Shown: positions 25,591-37,936, counted from the stretch's first letter. The stretch: DNA of 64,000 bases from Salvelinus alpinus (GCF_045679555.1 NC_092090.1:29539702-29603701), one strand, 5' to 3'. The notes: a model not told the origin generated them from the letters alone. Program-made: numbers and translations.

Positions 25591-26155
25591 ATCGCTCATC
25601 TAACAACCCCATTCGAGATAAAGACAGTTCTCTAGAAACAATAACACTCCCTATCTCTGTTACCATCAACACTCACACATTATGTTTGTAGCGTTTTGAC
25701 TTATTAAAAATTGCACAAAGTTAAGATGATTTAAGAGAAGAAACTGTCATTTATACACAGAGAGAGCACAGTTATATACTTGCCCCCAACTTCCCACAAG
25801 TCTCTACCCCCCCCCCCCCCCCCCCAAAAAAAAGAATGATTCTGTCGGTAAATCACTTGGCAGGAAAGAACATCGCTCATCTAACAACCCCATTCGAGAT
25901 AAAGACAGTTCTCTAGAAACAATAACACTCCCTATCTCTGTTACCATCAACACTCACACATTATGTTTGTAGCGTTTTGACTTATTAAAAATTGCACAAA
26001 GTTAAGATGATTTAAGAGAAGAAACTGTCATTTATACACAGAGAGAGCACAGTTATATACTTGCCCCCAACTTCCCACAAGTCTCTACCCCCCCCCCCCC
26101 CCCCCCCCCCAAAAAAAAGAATGATTCTGTCGGTAAATCACTTGGCAGGAAAGAA
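25591..26155. repeat. two-copy tandem duplication, unit about 280 bp
   Basis: Copy A (25591 to about 25871) and copy B (25872-26155) begin 'atcgctcatctaacaacccc' and end 'cacttggcaggaaagaa'. By eye they are identical except for the poly-C run, 19 C in copy A (25807-25825) and 23 C in copy B (26088-26110). The near-perfect identity and the homopolymer suggest either a very recent duplication or an assembly error. Confidence 0.95.
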
Positions 26156-26281
26156 TTCTGCGAATACAACTTCTCATAAGATCTGGGAGGGGTGCAGCAG
26201 GGCTTTGATGGGCACTTCTTTTAATAGAAAAGATTATTGCTGAGAAAATAAATTAAGTCACTGGAAAGCTGGATATAAATC

Positions 26282-26802
26282 TATAAAAAGGTAGGGCCTC
26301 CCGGGTGGCGCAGTGGTCTAGGGCACTGCATCGCAGCGCTAGCTGTGCCACCAGAGTCTCTGGGTTCGCGCCCAGGCTCTGTCGCAGCCGGCCGCGACCG
26401 GGGGGTCCGTGGGGCGACGCACAATTGGCCTAGCGTCGTCCGGGTTAGGGAGGGTTTGGCCGGTAGGGATATCCTTGTCTCATCGCGCTCCAGCGACTCC
26501 TGTGGCGGGCCGGGCGCAGTGCGCGCTAACCAAGGGGGGCGGGTGCACGGTGTTTCCTCCGACACATTGGTGCGGCTGGCTTCCGGGTTGGAGGCGCGCT
26601 GTGTTAAGAAGCAGTGCGGCTTGGTTGGGTTGTGCTTCGGAGGACGCATGACTTTGGACCTTCGTCTCTCCCGAGCCCGTACGGGAGTTGTAGCGATGAG
26701 ACAAGATAGTAATTACTAGCGATTGGATACCACGAAAATTAGGGAGAAAAGGGGGTAAAATTTATTTCAAAAAAAAAATATATATATATATATAAAAAGG
26801 TA
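26282..26802 (+). repeat. tRNA-derived SINE with target-site duplication
   Basis: The body (26294-26790) begins 'ggcctcccgggtggcgcagt', which includes an A-box, followed by a B-box-like 'gggttcgcgccc' at 26361-26372. A long GC-rich middle and an A-rich then (TA)n tail follow. A 12-bp target duplication, tataaaaaggta, lies on both sides (26282-26293 and 26791-26802). Long overlapping open frames on both strands here come from the GC-rich SINE body. The intact duplication suggests a fairly young insertion. Confidence 0.85.
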
Positions 26803-27525
26803 AAAGGCAATGAAATAAAACACATTTATGAAAGGAAGAGGGAGTGTGTCTTGAGGGTGAAGCTCAAAGTGAAATGGAGCGGATGTTAATGGCTTCTCTT
26901 TTTTCTTTTTGAAAATCTATCTATTTATCTGGGTTACTGGAAGCCCTCCTGTTGTGGCCCGGTCTATCAACAGAACAGGAAGTGACCTGTGGTTGATATG
27001 ATGTGCCCTGGCTGGAGGACAGTGGGTCCAGGACCCAGAAGCCAGGCCGTAATTGGCACCCAGCTCAGTACATGTGTGGCCGCCACAGTTGAAGCTGCCC
27101 AGCGCCAGAGCCAGGCTTGTTTTAACAGGCCCAGTCCTGACCACCAGAACACCCCCACAGACCCCAACCACAACGCAGCTATCCGTACTGGAGAATTCTG
27201 CACTTGATGTTTTCCTTTTGTGTGAAAAGGAACTTACAGGGGCTTAATACTGCAGTCAAACCAGCTTTTTATGACTCCTGGAGTAATCTTGGCCAAGGCG
27301 TGCCTAAGGGGGTATTTTTGAATGTGCGCTGTTATTCCACCGGCTGATTGCACTTAAATTTGGGTATAATGGTCTGATGGCTGGATATGGGGTGTTTGAA
27401 TCGATATATTACACAGGGTCTGTTGCTATTTGAAATACATCTACAGTGATTTTACACTGGGGCAGTTTTGACTATCACAATGTAATGGCTGCTGCTAGGT
27501 CAAACAAGAACCAGACTGAATTTAG
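26803..27525. other. dennd2b intron, no recognised feature
   Basis: Open frames overlap on both strands at 26917-27247 in a moderately GC-rich patch, but none shows a domain or splice context. No repeat ends were identified. Confidence 0.4.
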
Positions 27526-27632
27526 ACTAAACTAAAATATAAATGCAACAATTTCAACGATTTTACTGAGTTATAGTTCATATAAGGAAATCAGTCAATT
27601 GAAATTATTTTTTTAGGTCCTAATCTATGGAT
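27526..27632 (-). mobile_element. Tc1-like terminal fragment
   Basis: The segment is the reverse complement of the right end of the 5969-6798 element ('ctaaaatataaatgcaac' at the terminus, then 'ggaaatcagtcaattgaaat'). It stops abruptly at 27632 next to the LTR-like sequence. Only the terminal about 105 bp remain. Confidence 0.75.
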
Positions 27633-27635
27633 GAA

Positions 27636-28082
27636 GTGTTGAAGTAACAATGTTTATTGCAACAACAGGGGCAGGCAAATTACAGGTCAAGGCATGCAGG
27701 GATCGATACTCCAGAATAGTGGCAAAGGCACAGGACTGCAGGCAGGCTCAGGGTCAGGTCAGGCAGGGGTCGATAATCCAGAGTAGTGGCAAAGACCCAG
27801 GACGGAAGGCAAGCTCAGGGTCAAGGGCAGACTGCGTAGTCGGGCAGGCGGGCTCAGAGACAGGACAAGCAAGGGACAAAACCAGGGGGGCAAGAAAAAG
27901 CAAGACTGGGGAAAAGCAGGAGCTGAGAAAACCGCTGGTTGACTTGACAAACAAGATGAACTGGCAACAGACAAACAGAGAACACAGGTATATATACACA
28001 GGGGATAATGGGGAAGATGGGCGACACCTGGAGGGGGGTGGAGACAATCACAATGACAGGTGAAACAGATCAGGGCGTGACA
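27636..28082 (-). repeat. LTR-like or other retroelement fragment, minus strand
   Basis: Read on the minus strand, it starts TGTCACGCCCTGATCTG at 28082 and reaches an AATAAA close to its end at about 27650. This layout fits a long terminal repeat. Internally, 'ccagagtagtggcaaa' and 'ccagaatagtggcaaa' mark a duplicated segment of about 80 bp. No matching target duplication was found, so it may be truncated. Open frames on both strands are incidental. Confidence 0.45.
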
Positions 28083-29226
28083 ATTGTTACTAGTGAGATT
28101 CCAGCAACCAATCATATTATATTATATTGTGATATGTTTAAAAGCTTACAGCTATTACAAATCATCTGTCAGAAGCTGCATGACGAGCAGTTTATTTTGA
28201 GCCAATCAAAACTCAATATTCTCTCTTAGTCCCTCTCCTAACCTCACGCTCTATACCAGTGGGCTCCAACATGTTGAAAAGGAGCTAGAATGGAACATGA
28301 AGAGCTACCACCATTCTATGGAAGAAAAACTATGTTTCAAATCGAAGTGAGAAGTTGTACAAAACTGAACTAAAAAGACAGAACCAGATATTAACACTTA
28401 CTTATCTATCCAAACGTACTGTGAAGGGGTTGAGGGAAAGATTGACCCTGGGATTTGGTTAGGTTTAATAAGGAGAACGAGCCGCTAGCGATTAGACTAG
28501 CTAAGCTATTGCTAGCGTTTTGTGCGTGTTCATACTGAACCTAGCATATGCACTAGCCGTTAACATTTAGGCTAGCTCAGCTATCGATCAATTGAAATAG
28601 CAAACATTAGTGATCGTGCTAATCCTGCATGGCGAACTATTTTAGTTTTCATACTTTTATAAAATGTGATTAGCTATTATCATAATCCATGTTGGTACAC
28701 AGTTATGTTTTAGATGACTTTATAAGAAATGGTGTATAGGTGTAAGCACTAGTACTTTCCATTTGCCCAGGCTAGTCTATTGTTCAGTCCACCTGGTGCT
28801 GTAGTTGTGTAAAGTCCTTTGCATTGCTCAGGCTAGATTATTGTTTAGTTCACTTGAGCCTGGTGCTGTAGTTAAAGTGTAAAGTATTTTGACTCCGTTT
28901 TATTTTATTATTCCTGTAAGAGATTAAAGCTAAGAGCTATATTAATGTTTATTTGAAAGGTACTCATGTTATATATATTGTGTGATCCTGTTTGTAAAAC
29001 AGCCGCCCGAATCCAGGACATCCATGAGAAAATTAGCATGCAAAGAGGTATTTTTCCTTTTCCTTGGAGGACACGGAATTTGCACAGCAATACAACGGTC
29101 TGGTAGGACTCTTTGTTGCAAGACAGCATTGCACCATACACTGCAGTGGGACTGTCATAAGCATATGCCACATTTAAACACCTTACAGTGTTTTTTGATA
29201 TGCAGTCACTCACATTTGATTCCATC
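28083..29226. other. dennd2b intron, no recognised feature
   Basis: A/T-rich sequence with several GCTAGC-like palindromes (28489-28580). No coding exon and no clear transposon ends. Confidence 0.4.
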
Positions 29227-29770
29227 TCATAGTGGTTTATAAGTCAGTATTTGTGAACTGGGTTGTGTTTTTCTGTGGATTCGGATGTGGAGGTCTTGGG
29301 CTGGCATGGTTGCACGTGGTCTGCAGGTGTGAGGTTGGTTGGACTTACTACCAAATTCTCTAAAATTATGTTGGAGGTGGCTTATGGCAGAGAAATTAAC
29401 ATTACAGTATCTGGCAACAGCTCTTGTGGACATTCCTAGTCAGCATGCCAAATGCACACTCCCTCATAATATCTGTGGCATTGTGTTGTGTGACAAAACT
29501 ACACATTTTAGAGTGGCCTTTTATTTCCCCCAACACAAGGTGTAATGATCATGCTGTTTAATCAGCTTCTTGATATGCTACACCTGTCAGGTGGATGGAT
29601 TAAATTGGCAAAGTAGAAGTGCTCACTGACAGAGATGTAAACAAATTTGTACACAAATGTGAGAGAAATAAGCTTTTTGTGCATATGGAACATTTCTGGG
29701 ATCTTTTATTTCTGCTCATGAAACATGGGACCAACACTTTACATGTTGCGTTTATATTTTTTGTTCAGTA
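29227..29770 (-). mobile_element. Tc1-like fragment with transposase N terminus
   Basis: The right end 'tgttgcgtttatatt' to 'ttgttcagta' matches the terminus of the 5969-6798 family. On the minus strand, 29227-29433 encodes the first DNA-binding helix-turn-helix region (MSTRAVARYCNVNFSAISHL). The rest of the transposase and the other terminal repeat are absent. Together with the 5969 copy, this shows different parts of one family's transposase. Confidence 0.75.
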
Positions 29771-30531
29771 TATAATGTGCATTTGGCGCAATACTGTGGA
29801 TATATACCATACAGTTTGATTTAAAGGCCATTAGCAATAATGTTTCCCCAGCAGGAGCTTATTGTTGAACATTGATCCATCAAAATGCTTTCTAGATATA
29901 TTCTTATAAATTAATGTGGCAAATCAAAACTACATGTAAATTAATTACAGAACTGATCAATGGGGTTCAACCTTGAGAATGTTGGTTACTAAAACTCAAC
30001 CGTCCTCTTGCTATTTTCACCCTTGTTTGGTCTTTATCCATTTGCTTTCCCTTGAAACCATATCGCATATGTTTCCATTTTAGACACACTGGATAATTGG
30101 ACGTAACTTTGGACTTTTACCACAGTCAACTGGAACGTGATCTAGCTAGCACTATTCTGTAAAACGATGATGTATGAATAGCTTCATCCAGGATACTGCT
30201 CATTATGGTCCTGGACTAGACTTAAACCGTGTCCAGGAAACTTAACCTATGAGTCCAGCCTCTGGACTGGGTTTAATGAGAGAACCCTGAGTCCAAACCA
30301 GGCATGTGGGGCCAGTTTCACTCCCCTCTACCTCATTATGAGAAACCAAGCAGTTTCAACTGGAGAAGTTAGATACAGTAGTCCCTTAGAGATCATCTGT
30401 AGTGATCTGGTTCTCATACATACCGTACTGTCTATGGCATTGTTCCTACATGCTGATTGATGGTATGGGTTAATCTGTCAAGTTCCACGGGTTAACTCAC
30501 TTACCAGGAGCCATTTTAGTGGAGTATCATA
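29771..30531. other. dennd2b intron, no recognised feature
   Basis: Unique-looking sequence between two Tc1-like remnants. No open frame of note. Confidence 0.4.
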
Positions 30532-32020
30532 CACTGTCTTCAGAAAGTATTCACACCCCTTGACTTTTTCCAAATTTTGGTGTGTTACTGCCTGAATTTA
30601 AAATGTATTACATTTAGATTTGTTTTTGTCACTGGCCTACACACAATACCCCATAATGTCAAAGTGGATTGATCTTTTCAGAAATGTTTACAAATTAATT
30701 AATAATGAAAATCTGAAATATCTTGAGTCAATAAGTATTCAACCCCTTTGTTATGGCTAGCTTACAGTAATAAGTTCAGGAGTAAAAATGCACTTAATAA
30801 GTTGCATTTTTAATGACTACCTCATCTCTGTACCCCACACATACAATTATTTGTAAGGTCCCTCAGTCAAGCAGTGAATTTCAAACAGATTCAACCACTA
30901 AGACCAGGGAGGTTTTCCAATGCTTCGCAAAATAAGGGCACCTATTGGTACTTGGGACAAATAAAAAAGCAGACATTGAATATCCTTTTGCGCATGGTAA
31001 AGTTATTAATTAGACCTTGGATGGTGTATCAATACACCCAGGCACTACAAAGATACAGGCGTCCTTCCTAAACTCTATTACCGGAGAGGAAGGAAACCGC
31101 TCAGGGATTTCACCAACTTTAAAACAGTTACAGAGTTTTAATGGCTGTGATAGGAGAAAACTGAGGATGGTTACTCCACAAAACAAACCTAATTTACAGA
31201 GTGAAAAGAAGGAAGCCTGTACAGAATAAAAATATTCCAAAACATGCATCCTGTTTGCAACAAGGCACTAAAAATAATACTGCAAAAAATGTGGCAAAGC
31301 AATTACCTTTTTGCCCTGAATACATATTATGTTTCGGTCAAATCCAACACAACACATTGCTGAGTACCACTCTCCATACTTTCAAGCATAGTGGTGGCTG
31401 CATCATGTTATGGGTATGCTTGTAATCGTTCCGGACTGGGACGTTTTTCAGGATAAAAAAGAAACGGAGTGGAGCTTAAGTACAAGCAAAATCCTAGAGG
31501 AAAACCTGGTTTAGTCTGCTTTCCGTCAGACACTGAGAGATTAATTCACCTTTCAGCAGGACAACAACCTAAAACACAAGGCCAAATCTACACTGGAGTT
31601 ACTTACCAAGAAGACCGTGAATGTTCCTGAGTGGCCAAGTTACAGTTTTGACTTAAATTTACTTGAAAATCTATGGCAACACCTGAAAATGGTTGTCTAG
31701 CAATGATCAACAACCAGTTTGACAGAGCTTGAAGAATTTTGGAAATAATAATGTGCAAATGTTGCATAATCCAAGTGTAATCGCTGCTAAAGGTGCTTCT
31801 ACAAAGTATTGACTCAGAGTTGTGAATACTTATGTAAATTAGATATTTCTGCATTTCATTTTCATACATTCGCATAAATGTCTAAAAATATGTTTTCACT
31901 TTGTCATTATGGGGTATTATGGGTGAGAAAAAACATCTATGTAATCCATTTGGAATTCAGGCTGTAACACAACAAAATGTGGAATAAGTCAAGGGGTATG
32001 AATACTTTCTGAAGGCACTG
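30532..32020 (+). mobile_element. Tc1-like element, near full length, decayed transposase
   Basis: The left end CACTGTCTTCAGAAAGTATT and the right end 'tactttctgaaggcactg' are inverted and flanked by TA (30530-30531 and 32021-32022). The length of 1,489 bp is close to a complete Tc1 element. The + strand shows transposase remnants in several frames, such as 31201-31425. Frameshifts and stops break the gene throughout, so it is a fossil. The copy at 52075-53999 is the same family in the opposite orientation. Confidence 0.85.
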
Positions 32021-32076
32021 TAATTGAAAGGCTTATTCTCCCTCATATTGTTATTTGTTCTATAATAGGCCTACCC

Positions 32077-32215
32077 TACACTCTTAGAACCCTTTCCACA
32101 GAGAGTACTACATGGAACCCAAAAAGGTTTTACCTGGAACCAAAAAGGTTCTACCTGGCACCGAAAAGGGTTCTCCTATGGGACAGCTGAAGAACCCCGT
32201 TTTCTAAGAGTGTAT
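32077..32215. repeat. palindromic miniature element, copy 3 of 4 (shortened)
   Basis: It begins ACACTCTTAGAACCC and ends 'tttctaagagtgta', with 'tacctggaaccaaaaagg' inside. It is shorter than copies 1, 2 and 4 because one hairpin arm is partly deleted. Confidence 0.7.
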
Positions 32216-32249
32216 GTTTAGTATGGGAAATTGAAATCTTTTGACCTTC

Positions 32250-32428
32250 ATAGGTCATAGGTCCCGTGTGGCTCAGTTGGTAGAGCATGGCGCTTGCAAC
32301 GCCAGGGTTGTGGGTTCAATTCCCACGGGGGGACCAGGATGAATATGTATGAACTTTCCAATTTGTAAGTCGCTCTGGATAAGAGCGTCTGCTAAATGAC
32401 TTAAATGTAAATGTAAATAGGTCTATAG
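32250..32428 (+). repeat. HpaI-type tRNA-derived SINE
   Basis: The tRNA-like head has an A-box 'gtggctcagttggtagagca' and a B-box 'gggttcaattccc'. The body ends 'gataagagcgtctgctaaat' with a (TAAATG)n tail. An imperfect target duplication, ataggtcatag / ataggtctatag, flanks it at 32250-32260 and 32417-32428. It is not called as a tRNA gene because the tRNA part is fused to the SINE body and tail. Confidence 0.85.
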
Positions 32429-32655
32429 TTCAGTAATGCTATTGAACTGGCTCCATTTACCTTCATATGTGTACAGTTCAGTAATGCTATTGAACTGGCT
32501 CCATTTACCTTCATATGTGTACAGTTCAGTAATGCTATTGAACTGGCTCCATTTACCTTCATATGTGTACAGTTCAGTAATGCTATTGAACTGGCTACAT
32601 TTACCTTCATATGTGTACAGTTCAGTAATGCTATTGAACTGGCTCCATTTAATTT
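32428..32655. repeat. 48-bp tandem repeat, nearly 5 units
   Basis: The unit starts 'gttcagtaatgctattgaac' and continues to 'ccttcatatgtgtaca'. Because 48 is divisible by three and the unit lacks stops in some frames, both strands read as repeated peptides. This is a periodicity effect. The array starts directly at the 3' flank of the SINE at 32261-32416. Confidence 0.92.
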
Positions 32656-32659
32656 ATTA

Positions 32660-34085
32660 TATTTACGTTATGGCTTAATCAAGCTTTAAAGGGCATTCTT
32701 TAGTTAATACTTAACTTTTCCTATCTTGCTGCTTTCTTCACTTCTTTGGGCTGTAACTATAATGACAAAACCTTTCCTGCTTTCCAAACAGACTGTAGGG
32801 GCCTAAGTATAGGTGTGTTCTGTCAACTCTACTGGATTTGAACCCGTAATGCTTGTTTAGAATTTAGAATGTACAATTTGAATTGTTTGAGTAGGAGGCA
32901 GGCAACTTGGACAAAGCAGTTTGTCAGGAGGAGTTAGGTCACTGACACAGTGAGTCAGAGTCAGACAGTCGGTGATCAGGTGATCAGGTGCTGTACAGCT
33001 CTCTCCCCAGTAGTCCCCACCCTCGTGTGAAAGACAGAGCCCAGAGGTGTGAAGAGATCTGTCCCAACCTGCACCTTGGATCACAGCCATCACTTCCTCC
33101 CAGCCCAGCTCAGCTCACACTTGTTATTCTAACCGTTGCTAGCTGTGACATCAGATCCCCACCACCGCCTTGGGTTTCGCAAGCCTCAGTCAGGAGCCAA
33201 GTTCAGAAAGTTCCCAAAGTCTTCTGAGTCGGGTAGAAACGGAAGAGTCAGAGATGGGTGAGAAAGAGTGTGTTTCTCTCTGTGAAAAGCCCAAATGAGG
33301 TCAGCAGCAGGGTGTTTAATCCACATTGCTCAGCATTGAGCAGCAGCAGCGTTGCGTCAGCGGCGGTGTGAGGTGAACAATGGACCAGTCTGTAATGAGC
33401 CAGGGGCCGGGCCGGTGTCCACTCTGTGAGGCTGTTAGCTGTTAGCATCAGGAAACACAGACAACTCTCCCAGGACTAGTGTGGTAAGCTGCTGATGAAG
33501 GTAAGACCTAAGAGCATCTCATCTGTCTCTCAGCGTGCTGTATTCCCATGGCTTTGTGTGTGGCGTCTACATACATTCTACTCAAATCATTTTAATTATG
33601 TGGAAAAATCCACGCATGCATTTTTACTGTTGATATGTATTTGCTTTGGCGTCGAACAGGGATCCCATACTGCCAAAGTTATATCACATTTTCCATTGGT
33701 TATTTTACATGAGTGGTCAAAGTTTTCATGTTGCCTATTATCTTAGAAATACATTCTGGCGTTGAAGGGTTTTCCTTTCTTTTCTTTCTTCTCTAAAGAG
33801 AGAGTTTTTCCCCCCTCTGTTGCCCTGTAAACTTTAGCTGCTATGATTAATCTTCCACTGGTAAGCTGAACACACCTGAGGTAACCACTGGTATTCCACG
33901 CCTAGTTTCTCTCAATGTGCAGTCAACAGTGTTGAGAGAAATTCACAGCAGCTCTCAGCGCCAGACTCTTCCGAGCTGTTTAGTGAGCTAAATTATTATT
34001 TTGGTATTTGGGAGCAAATAAAGTAACGTTATAAGGAATGGTATCATGATGTTTCTGACCCCCCCCCCCCTTACTCTCGTTCCAG
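32660..34085. other. dennd2b intron before the large exon
   Basis: A moderately GC-rich stretch at 32930-33500 could hold an alternative first exon: 'gatgaaggtaagacc' at about 33495 gives a donor-like site. There is no supporting protein match. The acceptor for the large exon follows a poly-C run at 34060-34070. Confidence 0.3.
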
Positions 34086-35384
34086 GTGCCAGTCTGCGTC
34101 CCCACCCCCCATTCTCTCTGCCACACAGGGGCGGTGCCACGCCCCGCTCAGAGACAGCGAGGACAACAGGCAGCACGTCAGATACGTCAAAACAGACGGC
34201 AGACTCTTGGGCCGGGCCGGCTGGAGCAGCAAGACCGCTAGCCTCTGCAGTGGAGCCTCCCTCTCCTGTGACTTACTGTCCCAGAGCCGACTTACCAAGT
34301 CCAAGAGCATTAGCTGCCTGGACAACAAGCTCTCCATCTACAAGCCCTCTGGTGGGGCTCCGGTGGGTCAGGAGACCCAGGGGGGCCAGGAGGAGCAGAA
34401 AGAGAACCAGAAACAGGAGGACCTTCCTGGGGGAGGTGGACTGAGTGGTGGTCCCCTGAGCTGGAGCACCCTCTCCCTGGGACCTTCATCCAACCACAGC
34501 CACAAGCGCACCCTCTCTCTCAGCCGCCCCGTGTCAGGGACATCCTCTGTGGCCATCCGTAAGAAGATCTCAGAATGGGAGTGCAGGAGGGTGGCTCTGC
34601 CTAGGATGAGCCTGTGTCTGGAGAAGAGGCCTGTAGGTGAGCGTGTGGGCGGCAGCGAGGGCTGCCCCAGCCTCCTCCCCTCACCTTGCAGTGAGAAGAC
34701 CTTTGACTTCAAGAGCATCCGGAGGATGAGTACGGCTTTCTCAGAGTGCTCCTACCCAGAGACGGAGGAAGAGGAGGCAGCCTCAGACAGGGAGTGTCAG
34801 GGCCGCTTCCAGAAGAGGCCAGGAAAGACAGACTCCTCTGCGTTATTCCTGAGCTCCCTGTCTGCTCGGAAGGAAACGTCTGCTGTACTCAATCGGATAC
34901 AAAAGATTGAGAAGGTGCTGAAGGAGAGCCCCAGCCAGCCACCGCGGTATCTTAGTAACTGCTATGCACCAGACAAAATGAGACAGAAGTGTTTTATGAT
35001 AGGTGGGGTCGAGGACTTGGACAGTAGGGGCACCAGTAAACGCAGCAGTATATGTTCCGTGGCCACAGAACCAGACGCCCTGCCAGCCTCTGATAAACTC
35101 TCCAGACAGAGGTTCAGTGTGAGCTCAACCCGGTCAGAGACCGAGAGCCCAGAGTCCCCCTGTCAACAGACCCCGGAGGGCATGCCAGTCAACCCCCTGC
35201 CCAAACCTAAACGCACCTTTGAGTACGACGCCAACCGCAACCACAAGGGAATGTCGCCAATCAACGGACTACCTCCTGGCAGTGCCTCTGAGGAGTCACC
35301 ACCCCTGCTGCCCACCACTTCAGCACCCAACATGACGCGAAATCTGTCAAAGGACGGGAGCTCCCCCAAGAGACTCCAGGACAG
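34086..35384 (+). CDS. dennd2b: dennd2b, large N-terminal exon
   Basis: 1,299 coding bases, residues about 25-458. Acceptor GTTCCAG (34079-34085), donor GTGAGA (35385). It is a serine/proline-rich, probably disordered region with conserved islands: EKTFDFKSIRRMSTAFSECS, SYPETEEEE, VLNRIQKIEKVLKESPS and PKPKRTFEYDANRNHKG. The islands match human DENND2B in order. Family knowledge places regulatory and SH3-binding sites in this half. The true frame extends 40 codons upstream of the first in-frame start-like codon at 34207, because it is entered by splicing. A palindromic element begins 28 bp past the donor. Confidence 0.93.
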
Positions 35385-35412
35385 GTGAGAATAGTCACGT
35401 CACCTCTAGACG

Positions 35413-35655
35413 TGTACGCTCTTAGATAAAGGGGTTTGTAATAGGTTATCCAGCTGTCCCCATAGGAGAACCCGTTTTGGTTCCAGTTAGAACCCTGTTT
35501 GGTTCCGTCTAGAGCCCTCTGTAGAAAGGGTTCTTTCTACCTGGAACCAAAAGTGTTCTACCTGCAACCAAAAAGGGTTATTCAAAGTGTTCTCCTATGA
35601 GGACAGCCAAAGAACTCTTTAAGGTTCTAAATAGCACACTCTGTTCTAAGTGTAG
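35413..35655. repeat. palindromic miniature element, copy 4 of 4
   Basis: It starts 'cgctcttagataaaggg' and ends 'gttctaagtgtag'. The inner arms 'ccagctgtccccatagga' and 'tcctatgaggacagcc' pair. It lies 28 bp downstream of the large-exon donor, so the hairpin would form next to that 5' splice site in the pre-mRNA. Confidence 0.65.
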
Positions 35656-37598
35656 TCTTTTATTGTTATGGCATGTGTCAGTAAGTCCACGGTTCAGTGA
35701 ACTGATGTTTTGTGTTGTGCTTAGTGCATTCTCAGACAGTAAAAACATGTGTATCTTATCCCCCGGCCCTTCCTCCCCCTCAGAATCAGCCCTGCTGATC
35801 AAACAACATGGCGAACAGGAGATGCTGATTTATGTAGCTGCAAAACAAAACATGGGTCCTGCAGGCTGCAGTAAAAACAGAGAGGCAGTCAATTTGTTTA
35901 GTTCCTTTCTGAGAGTTGCACTTGAACGGCTAGAACATTTATTTGTCTTGGATTTGTAAATGTCTCTAGCATGTCCTGAGAATGTTTTTAGGGAGGTAAG
36001 GATCATAGACCAAGCGTTTACTTTGTTGGTGTTCAAGTGTATTAAATGATTGGCCTTTTGTCTGGCTCTGGCTGTAGTCAGATAGACAGTAGAGCGGCCT
36101 CGCTCACTTCGTAGTGATGCTGCTAACTGAATTGGTTCCACCAAGTCTGCCTCTGTTCAGCGTTTGATAATAAGCAGATAAACATTGAATCTGCTGTTAA
36201 TTTTCTTAAGGCCTCAATGTTTTCCTGCATTAGAAAGACAGTATTTTTGGCTTCATATGAAGAGGATCGCATTGTTCTATTGATATTGTTCATGGCTTTT
36301 GTTTTTTCTAATTTGATTTGTCTAGAATGTTGCCATTGAAAAGGAATATGTTAAATTCAGTTTCTGCTGTTTTTCCAGTGTTATTTTGTAAGAATTGAAC
36401 AAACATCAAGTAGCCTAATTGCAATACAAACTTATTGCAAATGTCAACTACATTAGACAGGGCATTGTGTATCTTAGTATAAGGCCAGGTAACAAAATCT
36501 GCTGTCCGTGAGAAACAAAGTATTACTGTAAATAGGTCTATAACACAGTGCACTGTAATAATGGTTGATATAGAACATCCTTAAATATCACTGCTCAGCT
36601 CCAGCCAAACTGTTCATGTCCAAGACCATCAATTGTTCTATCCTTGAAATCCAACAGCTTTTCAACAACGTTCCAAGTCACTCTTACATCAAAATAGGAC
36701 TGTGTTCTTCTTCTATCATGCCTGTTATTTAGCAAAGGCCTACAGTGTATTGTCTTGCCAGTGGACACCCCAAGGTTCCCAGTGTGCCTCCTCATCCTTC
36801 TTCATTATGTTGCTATAGAGCTGTGCAGTACAGGCAGCTATTAGCCTGTTATGTCTTTCTGGAACACTTGATATTGTTTATTACCCTCATTCTTTATCCC
36901 CCTTAAAATTGCCTTCAGAGCACAACTTGTTTAGGCCAATGACTGAGGGCAGGGCCTTGCCAGATCCGCTTGATGAGCGGGGAGGAAGAGATCCTTTAAT
37001 GTCCCTGACTTGGAGTCAGTGTTTAACATTCCTGCGGCAGAGGCAATTTCAGAGCATGTTTAAAAGCCATGAGCCGTCAATGGAGCAGGACAGCAGGATA
37101 GCAGGCGTGATCTCACTGATCTAATGGAGGGACTCTCCCCCTGTCCTGAGCATTCAGAGTCCAGACACACACAAGCTGTCATGCTGTGTACATACGTACA
37201 GTACACAGAACTCCAGAAAATGTTTGGGTCGGTGGTAAATAAACAGGAATTTACTTTGTGATTGGAGCACATGTTGCTGTCAGCATAATTAGATTAGAGG
37301 TGCTCTGAACCAGTGTTACAGGTCTCTGTCTCTCTGTCTCTCTGTCTCTCTGTCTGTTTAATTGGCAGCTTCATAGAGGGATGAGGCATATTTTGGTCTC
37401 ATTGGAACAGTGGCTTTCATCCTCTCAGGTGGTCCTCGTTGATTGTAATCGGCCAGTAGAGTATGTCAGGATGGAATGAACCAGACCCTCTGGACTGCAG
37501 CCCTCCGCTTTTTTCATCCTCCCTCCCTGTTTCTTGTTTCTTCCCATCTTTCCCGCCCTCCCGTCCGCTGTCCACCCTCTTTTCCCCTCTCTCTTCCT
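35656..37598. other. dennd2b intron, no recognised feature
   Basis: Mostly unique A/T-rich intron. A short (GTCTCTCT)n run sits at 37320-37358. The open frames show no domains. Confidence 0.4.

Positions 37599-37936
<338 letters not shown>

Noticed and set aside
26281..26719. Long GC-rich open frames on both strands
   Set aside because: They lie in a tRNA-derived SINE with A/B boxes and target duplications; high GC removes stops.
32261..32334. tRNA gene
   Set aside because: It has A and B boxes but continues into a SINE body and (TAAATG)n tail with a target duplication. The same holds for 17380-17578, 22055-22215 and 26294-26370.
34046..34444. 132-codon open frame overlapping the large dennd2b exon
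   Set aside because: It is a different frame. The dennd2b frame matches human residues across the exon, whereas this one is a proline/arginine-rich shadow.
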